Source of the DNA: Candidatus Hermodarchaeum yapensis
GTDB lineage: Archaea > Asgardarchaeota > Hermodarchaeia > Hermodarchaeales > Hermodarchaeaceae
DNA length: 33,728 bases
Assembly: GCA_016840405.1 (NCBI GenBank)
Contig: JAEOSK010000025.1
Span: 1 to 33,728 of the forward strand
Direction: 5' to 3'
The translations under genes were made by a program, and so were the position numbers. The notes beneath the pieces are model-generated. The model had not been told where the DNA came from. It ran no database searches and saw only the letters and a list, made by a program, of their open reading frames with translations. Shown in pieces: positions 8,009-15,884 of the stretch (positions within the stretch are counted from its first letter, which is position 1; the number at the start of each line of letters is the position of its first letter).

Positions 8009-9154
8009 CTAGAATGTCCAGAATCCAAGAACTGCTAAAATCCAGCGTCCGAAAAGCGCTAGAAAGAGAATGAGATAGGTGACCGTAATGTCCCAGTACG
8101 CAGAACGGCCTTTTCGAAATGGTAGCCAAAAGTAGGCGAACACCAGAACAAGGACAAAGTAGCTGATTATGATTAAGGTGAGTCCAATGACCTCTAGGGC
8201 GCGATAGAAACCTAAAATCACCCCGATTAGTGTGATCCCATAGAAATGATGAGCAATATACGAAATTAAAGCAATCTGCCCATTCACTTCTATGAACCGA
8301 CTCGCTAGATTCCACCAGCCCCACAAGTCTACTGTGGTTACGACACTCGCAACTGCAAATAATGCCATTCCAGTTGACAGAAATAGGAAGCCACTTGTTA
8401 GGGGGTATTGAGTAACCGGGTCACTAAACAGAACTAGTAAGGGAAGAACCAACAGGCACATGCTCCCTCCAACAATCAGTGAGCTATAGACAAGGCGTTG
8501 AGGATTAGAGGGACGTTCAATAAAGAATTCTCCAAGAATCGTTCCAATAATTGGACAGGCTAGCCAAGGAAAAATTGGTGCTTTACCTGTAGCAATGATT
8601 GCTGACAAATGATCAAACAACGTAGATGGTGGTGCATACTGAATGTTTCCAACAGTTCCAACCACCACATCATAATTCAGCCAATCTTGAACAATAGGCA
8701 TCAACGCAATGAAGATGATAGGAAGGATGAGTCGATACCGCCAAGGAATAAACAAGACTATTTGGCAAATGATGAGAGAGAAACCGATAAGCTGGAGAAT
8801 ACTCCAATCAAGCCACCAAACAGGACCAAAGAATGTTATCGCAAAGAGGTAGCCTGAACCCATAATAAGCACGCCCCGAATAAACACCCACTGCCAGATA
8901 GTTTTCTTAGATGCACCCTTCTTCTGCATTTGGTGATTGGTCAACACAACTCCAATTCCAGCAACAATATAGAAGAGCGGAGCAGGAATTATTCCGAAGA
9001 AGAGAATAGCCGCAGCAACCGGAGAATGATAACCACCACCCACAAAAGTTTGACCAAAATGATTGATTACCATAAAGACAAGCGCCACACCACGAAGAAC
9101 GTCAACTGACCGGATCCGGCTATTCTGTTCAGCAAATGATGCAGCTTCGACCAT
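8009..9154 (-). CDS. Multi-pass membrane acyltransferase, HGSNAT/DUF1624-like
   Basis: A 381-residue membrane protein with about ten hydrophobic segments. The N-terminal signature RIRSVDVLRGVALVFMVINHF is characteristic of the heparan-alpha-glucosaminide N-acetyltransferase / DUF1624 group, where the Arg-Asp pair and the His in TM1 belong to the acyl-transfer site. A second diagnostic block, FFGIIPAPLFYIVAGIGV, follows. These enzymes move acetyl or other acyl groups from acyl-CoA across the membrane to sugars or lipids; the acceptor here is unknown. ATG 9154 has a GGTGA site seven bases upstream. The gene is followed 45 bases later by the binding-protein-fold gene on the same strand, so the two may form a loose operon. 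Confidence 0.82.
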   Translation of the reverse strand: MVEAASFAEQNSRIRSVDVLRGVALVFMVINHFGQTFVGGGYHSPVAAAILFFGIIPAPLFYIVAGIGVVLTNHQMQKKGASKKTIWQWVFIRGVLIMGSGYLFAITFFGPVWWLDWSILQLIGFSLIICQIVLFIPWRYRLILPIIFIALMPIVQDWLNYDVVVGTVGNIQYAPPSTLFDHLSAIIATGKAPIFPWLACPIIGTILGEFFIERPSNPQRLVYSSLIVGGSMCLLVLPLLVLFSDPVTQYPLTSGFLFLSTGMALFAVASVVTTVDLWGWWNLASRFIEVNGQIALISYIAHHFYGITLIGVILGFYRALEVIGLTLIIISYFVLVLVFAYFWLPFRKGRSAYWDITVTYLILFLALFGRWILAVLGFWTF

Positions 9155-9212
9155 TATGATGTCACCATTTCAAGGAGATACGAAGAGTGTTTCGAGATGC
9201 TACCGGATACGC

Positions 9213-9226
9213 TCAAATATAAAAAG
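9213..9226. promoter_or_regulatory. Putative TATA box in the divergent acyltransferase/pentapeptide gap
   Basis: The run TCAAATATAAAAAG is the best TATA-like element in the 228-base gap between the divergent acyltransferase and pentapeptide-repeat genes. On the minus strand it reads CTTTTTATATTTGA and lies about 60 bases before the acyltransferase ATG, a good distance. On the plus strand it would leave a leader of about 130 bases. Nothing else is evident in the gap. Confidence 0.35.
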
Positions 9227-9382
9227 CATGCAAGAAATTCTCAATAAACCGCGAATTTGTATATTTGAAGCTCTCATCTCCCAAAGGCTAATAATACCTC
9301 AAAATGAGAGGAGAAGGTAACTGGGGAAGCACCCATTTCGGAGAGACACACCTAACCTCATAACAGAGGGGGTAAATACATA

Positions 9383-10618
9383 GTGTCCGGACAGGTCCCA
9401 CCAGCGGTCTGCACCTACATCTATCGTCACGAACGCCCCTGTCATAAACGGGGTGAACGTTGTTCGCACCCTACAGTTCCGGGTAGCCCGTATTGCCGGT
9501 GGCACCAAGTTCTTCCGGATAAAGATCTCCGAGGTATCGATTTTAGTCAAAGCGAGGAAGAACAGAAACACCTCTGTGAAGCATATCTGGTGGACGGTAG
9601 ACTTGATGATGCTATCATGTTGGAAGTCCTATTGCATGATGCGAACCTCCATGGGGCTTCGCTTACCAATGCCAACCTTCAAGGTGCAAATCTAAGTCAA
9701 GCCAACCTTCACGAAGCAGACCTATGGGGAGCAAACTTGAAGGGAGCCATTCTGTGGGGAGCAAACCTGCGAAGAGCTCAACTGATTCTTACGCAACTTC
9801 AATATGCGGATTTTGTTCGGGCAGATTTACAGGGAGCCATGTTTGACAGTGCAAAATTGGAATACACGGATTTGCGAGGAGCCAACCTCGTTTCAGCACA
9901 CTTTGATAGCACCCATATTGATAACGTGTATTTTGCTGGAAAATTTGGATCAGCACAATTAATGCTTTGTACGTTGAAAAACGCGGCTTCACTCGACAAT
10001 CTCGTTGCCCACAAAGAACGACTTGGGCTTCGATCTGACGCGGGAACAGGAAATCATCTCCGGACATATACACTTGAGGACTACAACATTGAGCCACGAG
10101 ATGTAGAGGATATCGTCCGTGATCACCGAGTCCTAAAAATCTACTTCAAACAAGAAGGCCGATTAGACCTGAGCAGTAAACATTACCTGAAAGAAATGCG
10201 ATCCACCCGTCAATCCTCTTGGAACAAAGCATCCAACAAGGAAACCGAAAAAGGCGTCGAACCGCTTTCATTTGGACAACGTATTCGTTGGGGTCTTCGT
10301 GGAGTAAACAATAAATTATTAGACACTCTGTTTGGCTATGGCGATGAGCCCTCGAAACTATTAGGATGGACATTTCTCACCGTTTTTCTCACGGCTCTAG
10401 CTTTGTATATGATTACCATGCAACAGAGTGTAATTCCCCTGGATCCCCTCATCACATTCACGTCAAGCCTCGCAATAGCGTTAGTATCCTTCGCCGTTGC
10501 CCCACCAATACCCTTCGATGCGATACCCGCATTTTGGCTCGCCAGTGTTACCGCCTTTGTTGGAAAATTCTTCCTTGCCTTGTTCGTTTTCATTCTTGCC
10601 CGCAAGGTTGAACGCTAG
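9383..10618 (+). CDS. Pentapeptide-repeat protein with N-terminal Cys/His cluster and C-terminal ion-channel-like membrane domain
   Basis: A 411-residue three-part protein. Residues 10-41 hold a Cys/His cluster (CTYIYRHERPCHKRGERC, then YCRWH), probably a zinc-binding knuckle. Residues about 84-178 are some 18 A(N/D)LxX pentapeptide repeats, expected to form a right-handed beta helix. Residues about 235-260 have the VLKIYFKQEGRLDLSSKHYLKEM helix pair usual in pentapeptide/ion-channel fusions. Residues 320-411 form two TM helices ending in FLALFVFILARKVER, as in Ion_trans_2-type channels. The loop that should hold the TxGYGD selectivity filter instead reads SLAIALVSFAVAPPIPF, so potassium conduction is unlikely. 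GTG 9383 has GAGGGGG upstream. Its stop overlaps the stop of the convergent gene. Function is unknown. Confidence 0.85.
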   Translation: MSGQVPPAVCTYIYRHERPCHKRGERCSHPTVPGSPYCRWHQVLPDKDLRGIDFSQSEEEQKHLCEAYLVDGRLDDAIMLEVLLHDANLHGASLTNANLQGANLSQANLHEADLWGANLKGAILWGANLRRAQLILTQLQYADFVRADLQGAMFDSAKLEYTDLRGANLVSAHFDSTHIDNVYFAGKFGSAQLMLCTLKNAASLDNLVAHKERLGLRSDAGTGNHLRTYTLEDYNIEPRDVEDIVRDHRVLKIYFKQEGRLDLSSKHYLKEMRSTRQSSWNKASNKETEKGVEPLSFGQRIRWGLRGVNNKLLDTLFGYGDEPSKLLGWTFLTVFLTALALYMITMQQSVIPLDPLITFTSSLAIALVSFAVAPPIPFDAIPAFWLASVTAFVGKFFLALFVFILARKVER

Positions 10619-11724
10619 CCAGATAATGTCGGATAAATTTCCTCAGCGAGTATCCGTGAAACATCAAAATAAGTAAACGGCGCATGGCGTTTACTCGCTC
10701 CATTAATGATTTCAAAACAGAAATGATCAACTCCTGCATCGATGAAAGCCTTGATTTTCTTTGCAAGCTCATCAGGATTACCTGCCAACATAACTTTCTT
10801 CAACTCCGATTCCGGAATATCTGAAACCAATGGAAGGAGTTTACTGATATAGAGCTTAGCGATGTCATCTGCATCATATGTTAGAAGACTGAGGCGGTTT
10901 GGATCTAGATCCATATCGCGAAAAATTTGGTCAAATCCATCCTTCCAATACCCAATTTCACGAATTACCCAAGGATTCAGAGCCAGTTCACCACGGAATC
11001 GGTTCACATATTGATCAATGTTGTCTGGGTCATCATGCATATACACTCGTCCCCAAAACCCACATGCTAACTCAGCGGGATCCCGACCAAAGCGTTTCAT
11101 GTTTTGATGAATATCTTCGAGACCTTCTTTGTAAAACCGGGGTAATCCAGGAAAGGGAAACCACCCATCCCCATGTTTAGCTGTAACACGACGTGTAACA
11201 GGACCATTTCCTGCAACCCAAACAGGTACTGATGGTTGTTGCACTGGTTTAGGAAGCAGAACAGCTCTTCGCAAGGAAAAGAAGTCTCCTGAAAAATCAA
11301 CAGGACCTTGTGCTGTCCAGAGAAGTTTCATCACTTCAATAGATTCGCGCATTCGGCTTACAGCTCGCTTTGTTGTGAAGCCATATGCAGTGAGATTCAT
11401 CTTCTCCCCTGCTCCTATTCCCAGAATAAACTTGCCATTTGATTGATGATCAAGAGATGCGGCATTTTGTGCAACGATGGCTGGATGGAGTCGAATTCCA
11501 TCAGTGACTGCAACGCCAAGAGTCAAATCTGGTGCTAATTCGGCAAAAGCACCAAGCATTGTCCAAGGTGATAAAAAATCATCAATCACGAATGGAGGTA
11601 ACCCGCGAAGATGATCAGGCACCCAGCATGAGCTCCAATTCTGTTGCTTAATCATCATTGCGACTTTCTTTTTCACTAAATCCCAGGATCGAGAAAAGAA
11701 GAGCTGTTGTCCAAATTGAACCAT
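10615..11724 (-). CDS. Luciferase-like (LLM class) F420/flavin-dependent oxidoreductase
   Basis: A 369-residue TIM-barrel protein of the bacterial luciferase-like monooxygenase superfamily. In archaea most of these use coenzyme F420, as in Mer-type methylene-tetrahydromethanopterin reductases. Seen here are the WVPDHL segment after strand two, TLGVAVTDGIRLHPAIVAQNAASLD (conserved strand-loop), GKFILGIGAGE with the non-prolyl turn, and PSVPVWVAGNGP. The substrate is not predictable. ATG 11724 has an AAGGTGA site five bases upstream; the frame runs to 11826 but that head is rejected. A 120-base gap separates it from the divergent surface-protein gene. Confidence 0.88.
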   Translation of the reverse strand: MVQFGQQLFFSRSWDLVKKKVAMMIKQQNWSSCWVPDHLRGLPPFVIDDFLSPWTMLGAFAELAPDLTLGVAVTDGIRLHPAIVAQNAASLDHQSNGKFILGIGAGEKMNLTAYGFTTKRAVSRMRESIEVMKLLWTAQGPVDFSGDFFSLRRAVLLPKPVQQPSVPVWVAGNGPVTRRVTAKHGDGWFPFPGLPRFYKEGLEDIHQNMKRFGRDPAELACGFWGRVYMHDDPDNIDQYVNRFRGELALNPWVIREIGYWKDGFDQIFRDMDLDPNRLSLLTYDADDIAKLYISKLLPLVSDIPESELKKVMLAGNPDELAKKIKAFIDAGVDHFCFEIINGASKRHAPFTYFDVSRILAEEIYPTLSG

Positions 11725-11844
11725 AAAATTCACCTTCAGCGAAGCGACGATGAAAAAAGGTATGGGGCTCAAACTTCTTAAGTGTAAATGGGAGAGGTAC
11801 TTATTAGAGAACTGCAATTCATCCATTTTTGGAGCTTGCGAAAA

Positions 11845-12831
11845 ATGAAGCGGAAACCTCTAGTTGCGTTTCTTCTGATCTTTCTATTCCTGATGATGAC
11901 ACCCAGCATTGCCAGCGCTCAGACACCACCATTTCCACAAATTGGTCAAAATTGGACTTATGCTATAACCGGTGAAGCCGATTGGGACGATCCTATCGAT
12001 GGCACAATTCAATATTCGGCAAATGCAAAATACACCGTGCTTGACGCTCAGCCTGACGATTTCCTTGTTCAACAAGAAGTTTCAGGAACAGTTACCTGGC
12101 CAGTCTTAGCCGGTGAAGGTGACATTGTGCTAGTAGACCTTGGGGGAGGATTATCTTATGATGAAACCATCAACCCCTCCAATTCCAGTTTCAGTTTTTC
12201 CACGACAGGGCTAATACACTTCAATGACTCACTGACAACCGGATTAGGTCTCGACGAATATTCAGCAGTGTTCTTAAATTACACAATAGGCTCGGATACT
12301 ATCCTCGCCTATATCGGCTACACGTGGGGTCTGTGGATCTTCATCTTCATGCCATTGCCCTTTCCACCGTTCTTCTTAACAGAAAACCTCCACACGATGG
12401 TCTACTGGAACACTTCTTGGGCCCCCTATGGTGATATCGTAACCGGAGCGCCTTTGGAAGTGAATGCTGCAGCTTGGACCGAAGAGAGCCTCAACACGGC
12501 TGCAGGTCCTCGGATTGCAATGAAGAACGAAACACACACGCTAATTGAGTTTTTGCCAGATTACGCTGAAACTAACATCACTACTTGGATAGACAAGGAT
12601 ACAGGAATACTCCTGAAAATCACTGATGAAGTGGATATTCTGTCAACCGGTTCGTTAGATGTGACTTCAACAACTACCATTGAACTCATCAGCGCTGACT
12701 TCTTCGGCATCATGGGCTTTTTGATGTACTATAAACTATTTGGTATATCCTTGCTCTACATCCTGATAGGTGTGGTAGTACTGATAATTATCATCTTAAT
12801 TGTGGTCATCCTAATTCGAAGACGAAGATAG
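11845..12831 (+). CDS. Secreted or surface-anchored protein with signal peptide and C-terminal TM, unknown function
   Basis: A 328-residue protein I cannot place in a family. It has a clear signal peptide (MKRKPL, then a hydrophobic core ending SIASAQ near residue 25), a beta-rich ectodomain and a single C-terminal TM helix of Ile/Val/Leu followed by the stop-transfer RRRR. The ectodomain holds seven N-x-S/T sequons (NWT, NSS, NDS, NYT, NTS, NET, NIT), compatible with archaeal N-glycosylation. A hydrophobic aromatic stretch in the middle (GYTWGLWIFIFMPLPFPPFF) could be a second membrane-active element. ATG 11845 has GGAG upstream. A hairpin terminator follows the stop. Asgard and other archaeal genomes carry many such lineage-specific surface proteins. 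Confidence 0.8.
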   Translation: MKRKPLVAFLLIFLFLMMTPSIASAQTPPFPQIGQNWTYAITGEADWDDPIDGTIQYSANAKYTVLDAQPDDFLVQQEVSGTVTWPVLAGEGDIVLVDLGGGLSYDETINPSNSSFSFSTTGLIHFNDSLTTGLGLDEYSAVFLNYTIGSDTILAYIGYTWGLWIFIFMPLPFPPFFLTENLHTMVYWNTSWAPYGDIVTGAPLEVNAAAWTEESLNTAAGPRIAMKNETHTLIEFLPDYAETNITTWIDKDTGILLKITDEVDILSTGSLDVTSTTTIELISADFFGIMGFLMYYKLFGISLLYILIGVVVLIIIILIVVILIRRRR

Positions 12832-12848
12832 AATACCAACGGACTCAA

Positions 12849-12875
12849 AAAGGGCGTTAAACGCCCTTTCCTCCC
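12849..12875. terminator. Hairpin terminator between convergent genes
   Basis: An 8-bp perfect stem, AAAGGGCG (12849-12856) pairing with CGCCCTTT (12862-12869), with loop TTAAA, is followed by a pyrimidine-rich tail. It lies between the convergent surface-protein gene and the small membrane-protein gene, so it may serve both strands. Confidence 0.65.
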
Positions 12876-12880
12876 TTTTC

Positions 12881-13066
12881 TCAACCTGCCCGATTTATTC
12901 GCCATCTCGAAATGATTATGAAAATTACAAAAAACACAACCACCAACCCAATGACAAGCCACATGTATACCCATCCATGATACAACGCCAGATACCCACT
13001 AGCTAAGAGAATCACCACGACCATTAACCCAACACATATCCAGTCTACTTTACCCAATTGCGCCAT
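12881..13066 (-). CDS. Small two-TM membrane protein
   Basis: A 61-residue protein made of two hydrophobic helices (about residues 9-29 and 33-53) joined by a short loop (LYHGWVY) and ending in the basic tail SRWRINRAG. No family is recognised. ATG 13066 is the natural start, with a weak purine-rich site (GTGGGT) ahead. The amphipathic layout and the terminator at its 3' end argue that it is a real gene rather than chance. Two-helix mini-proteins of this kind often modulate larger membrane complexes, but no partner is evident. Confidence 0.55.
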   Translation of the reverse strand: MAQLGKVDWICVGLMVVVILLASGYLALYHGWVYMWLVIGLVVVFFVIFIIISRWRINRAG

Positions 13067-13127
13067 TCAAATACCCACTCAAGTTTTTCTAATTCTATTA
13101 TTGAAAGTCAAAACTCAATATTGGACC

Positions 13128-13140
13128 GACCAGACTGGTC
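13128..13140. promoter_or_regulatory. Short inverted repeat, possible operator
   Basis: The perfect 13-base palindrome GACCAG-A-CTGGTC sits in the 215-base gap between the divergent small membrane-protein gene and the nitronate-monooxygenase-like gene. It could be a regulator site; there is no direct support for a role. Confidence 0.25.
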
Positions 13141-13281
13141 TAGTGAACACACAAACAACGAGACTATAAGCTTGACGATTTACAACGAATCCGCAACAAG
13201 CCGCACACTTAAATCACTCCTCCCGCCAATGAAAAGTCAACTTTCCTAAACCAAACTATTCCTCCTTGAATGGTGAATTTC

Positions 13282-14340
13282 ATGATTAAGACTAAACTCA
13301 CAGAAATGCTCGGCTGCAAACACCCCATTATCCAAGCTGCAATGGGACCCTTTTACACCACCAAACTCTGTGCAGCTGTTAGCAACGCCGGTGCCTTCGG
13401 CGTCGTCTCTCACACTAACCTCCGAAACATGGACCCTATCAAAGAAATGGAGAAGAACATCCTTGACGTCGTTGAAAACACTGATGGACCCTTTGGTGTC
13501 AACATCCGAACCGCACGACTTCAAATCGATTACCCAGAACTCATCAAGCTCATCCCCCGGATTCGCAAAGAAAATAAAAAAGTGCGGGAACAACTCCGAC
13601 TTGTCATCACTTCCGCAGGCGACCCACGCCCTGGCGCCCATCATTTCAAAGACGTCGATCCAGATATCCTCGTTTTCCACGTAATTCCCGCCAAATGGCT
13701 TGCTGAAAAAGCTCTCAACCCCGCTTGGTTCCAGAAGAAATTCCCCGGCACCAAAGGAGTTCTTGATGGCATCATCGCAACAGGTTATGAAGGCGGCGGT
13801 CACAACAGCTATGAAAAAGTCGCTACCACCGTACTTACCGCTGAAATGGTTGAATTTGCTGGAGACACTCCCGTTGTATCCTGCGGAGGCTGGTATGACG
13901 GCAAGGGTCTTGCCGGTGCCCTCGCTATGGGTGCCGTTGGCATTCAAATGGGAACACGCTTCATCGCAACCAAAGAATGCGAATTCCACGACGATTACAA
14001 AGCCCTCATCCTCCCAGCAACCGACGAAGACACCGTTATGACGACTGGTGCATTTGGTCCGATTCGGTTGTTAAAGAACGAGTACTCGAAAGAACATGGT
14101 GTAGCTGTTCCAGATCGTGAAGCACGGATGGCAGAAGAAGCATCGATGACAGCTGATGACTTACTTGATGAAATGGAACGCTATGAGCTAGTTTACAAGG
14201 GCGATGTTCAAAAAGGTCCTATCCTAGTTGGACAGACCATTGGTGGCATCAGTACTATTCCAACAGTGAAAGAGGTTGTTGACAGCATCGTCAAAGAAGC
14301 AGAAATGCGTTTGAAAGCCGTAAGTAAACTACTGAGCTAG
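13282..14340 (+). CDS. Nitronate monooxygenase-like FMN-dependent oxidoreductase
   Basis: A 352-residue TIM-barrel flavoprotein of the 2-nitropropane dioxygenase / NAD(P)H:quinone reductase group (NPD). It shows the opening LGCKHPIIQAAMG, AVSNAGAFGVVSH near residues 32-44, GVNIRT, the GYEGGGH motif (171-174) with the catalytic-type His174, and the FMN-phosphate segment PVVSCGGWYDGKGLAGALAMGAVGIQMGTRF. The family oxidises nitronates or reduces quinones; the related FabK-type enoyl reductases are another possibility. Start: GGTGA lies five bases before the ATG at 13282, and overlaps the other candidate ATG at 13270, so 13282 is chosen. Synonymous codon use changes sharply near base 14040 (see findings). 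Confidence 0.88.
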   Translation: MIKTKLTEMLGCKHPIIQAAMGPFYTTKLCAAVSNAGAFGVVSHTNLRNMDPIKEMEKNILDVVENTDGPFGVNIRTARLQIDYPELIKLIPRIRKENKKVREQLRLVITSAGDPRPGAHHFKDVDPDILVFHVIPAKWLAEKALNPAWFQKKFPGTKGVLDGIIATGYEGGGHNSYEKVATTVLTAEMVEFAGDTPVVSCGGWYDGKGLAGALAMGAVGIQMGTRFIATKECEFHDDYKALILPATDEDTVMTTGAFGPIRLLKNEYSKEHGVAVPDREARMAEEASMTADDLLDEMERYELVYKGDVQKGPILVGQTIGGISTIPTVKEVVDSIVKEAEMRLKAVSKLLS

Positions 14341-14365
14341 AGCGAAAATTATTATGAACATAATT

Positions 14366-14400
14366 GGGGCTGGTCTTTATCCAGTCCCTTATTCGTTTTT
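14366..14400 (+). terminator. Hairpin terminator after the nitronate-monooxygenase-like gene
   Basis: An 8-bp stem, GGGGCTGG (14366-14373) with CCAGTCCC (14381-14388; one G-T pair), loop TCTTTAT, is followed by TTATTCGTTTTTTC. It lies 26 bases past the stop codon, a classical intrinsic-type layout. Confidence 0.65.
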
Positions 14401-14478
14401 TCTTCCTTAGCTAGATAATGCTAGTCAGAGTATTGCCATTTAGTTTAGATTTTTATGCTATGGCATTGAGGAGGTTTC

Positions 14479-14871
14479 ATGTCTGACCCAGAGTACAAGA
14501 ATATTCACCAGAGTATTGCCACCTTTGTTGAAGGGTTACGAACATTGGATTATTCAAAAATTTCACAAATTTTCTATCAGGATGGATTGTCAGTTGGAGT
14601 ACGGAATGGGCAAATCTCTTTCGTACGCCGAGAGCATTGGAAAGAAATGCGAGACAGGGAATTGGCAGAAGGGATCGACAATACCGACAATGTGGCCTGG
14701 TTTGAAATTAAATCGTTTGAACGATTTGGTAATGCAGCGTCGGTAGTCATCGAGTTGAGCTTTACAAGTGATCCTGTTGATTACATTGACTTGTACCATA
14801 TGCTAAAGACCGATGATGGCTGGAAAATTGTCAATAAAATATACCATCATATAGAGAAGAAAAAAAGATAA
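14479..14871 (+). CDS. NTF2-like/SnoaL-like (lumazine-binding type) protein
   Basis: A 130-residue protein with the cone-shaped NTF2-like fold. It has an N-terminal helix (IHQSIATFVEGLRTLDYSKISQIF), the short YQDG...GVRNG turn, a central helix with REHWKEM, and closing strands WFEIKSFERFGNAASVVIELSF and YHMLKTDDGWKIVNKIYHH. The pattern is that of the putative lumazine-binding / DUF4440 branch. Members bind or transform small molecules or act as stabilising subunits; no function can be assigned. ATG 14479 has a strong GAGGAGGT site. It is followed on the same strand by the metallo-beta-lactamase-fold gene 93 bases later. Confidence 0.82.
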   Translation: MSDPEYKNIHQSIATFVEGLRTLDYSKISQIFYQDGLSVGVRNGQISFVRREHWKEMRDRELAEGIDNTDNVAWFEIKSFERFGNAASVVIELSFTSDPVDYIDLYHMLKTDDGWKIVNKIYHHIEKKKR

Positions 14872-14964
14872 CTGCTGAACAGAATCATTGGTAGATACCT
14901 TTGATTCTGGATAAGGAGAGAACAGAAGGATTAAGAGGGTTCGAGTAAAGAAAGGCAGTGGTAG

Positions 14965-15753
14965 ATGTCAATGGCGTCTGAGATTGCCCAAGATATTGAA
15001 GCAATCAGTGAAGAAGTACTAAGCGTCATTGTAACCACTTTAGTAGATAACCAGACTACTCAACCTGACCTTCATAGCGTTCATGGACTTTCCCTATACA
15101 TTGAAGTTCAGTTTCCTGGACGAAGTGACGCAGTACTCTTTGACATTAGTGGTAGCGCCCAAGTTTTCCGCCATAATGCACAGGCCTTGAATTTGGACTT
15201 TTCAAATCTTCGAGCGTTGGTTATCAGCCATTTTCATCATGATCATTTTGGTGCCCTTGCACCAGCCTTGGAACTGATCCGACATAGTGACCTTGTTGCG
15301 TTCTTACCTGCCCATCATGATGCGATTGAACAGACACTTAGTGAGGCAAATGTCCGACGACAGATAGCTGAAGAGAGCAGGTTGATTCGGTCTGGAGTAG
15401 CCACAACTGGAGCCTTGGGACCAAAAAGGCTCAAAGAGCAGGGTATAGTCGTTAATGTGGAATCGAATGGGTTATTACTCTTGACGGGGTGTTCGCATCC
15501 CAAAGTGAGTCAGATGATTAAGGCTGCAAAGAAAGTGTTTCCGGGACGTCCCCTACAAGCGGTAATTGGTGGTTTCCACATAAAAACCGAAGAAGAAGGG
15601 CGAGCAGCAGGCGAACTCTTTGTAAAGGAGGGCATCAGGTTAGTATCTCCCTGCCATTGTACAAGCAAGGAAGCAAAAGCAGGGATTCGCAGTGTTGTAG
15701 GTGAAGCCGTATACCGAGAAAACGGATCAGGAACAACCTTTGAACTTCGATAA
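14965..15753 (+). CDS. Metallo-beta-lactamase-fold hydrolase (COG1237-like)
   Basis: A 262-residue metallohydrolase. The metal motif HFHHDH is at residues 89-94, with later ligands in GCSHPKV (about 175), VIGGFH (about 200) and SPCHCT near the C-terminus. This arrangement, with LFDISGS and the SHP and GGFH motifs, is that of the COG1237 group. That group contains archaeal homologues named for dihydropterin ribofuranosyl-aminobenzene phosphate synthase, a step in methanopterin synthesis, but most members are untested. The ATG at 14965 is preceded by AAAGGCAGTGGTAG; a second ATG at 14971 is possible. Confidence 0.87.
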   Translation: MSMASEIAQDIEAISEEVLSVIVTTLVDNQTTQPDLHSVHGLSLYIEVQFPGRSDAVLFDISGSAQVFRHNAQALNLDFSNLRALVISHFHHDHFGALAPALELIRHSDLVAFLPAHHDAIEQTLSEANVRRQIAEESRLIRSGVATTGALGPKRLKEQGIVVNVESNGLLLLTGCSHPKVSQMIKAAKKVFPGRPLQAVIGGFHIKTEEEGRAAGELFVKEGIRLVSPCHCTSKEAKAGIRSVVGEAVYRENGSGTTFELR

Positions 15754-15767
15754 TCAACCTCAACACA

Positions 15768-15789
15768 GTTAGAGTTTCTAACATTTTTC
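15768..15789 (+). terminator. Weak hairpin terminator candidate
   Basis: A 6-bp stem GTTAGA/TCTAAC with a three-base loop, followed by ATTTTTCC, lies 15 bases past the stop of the metallo-beta-lactamase-fold gene. Confidence 0.4.
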
Positions 15790-15884
15790 CACCCAAAACA
15801 GTGTAAGATCTGTAATTTAATCAATAATCTCAGGTGTGTCATTAAATTAATGAAGATGAGGAGACGAATCTGTTGGGGTTTTCA

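Noticed and set aside
7809..8324. 171-codon minus-strand frame
   Set aside because: Shadow of the acyltransferase and binding-protein-fold genes; its composition is unlike a real protein.
13246..13989. A 247-codon open frame on the minus strand
   Set aside because: It runs antisense to the well-supported nitronate-monooxygenase-like gene, and its open length is explained by that gene's C-ending codons.
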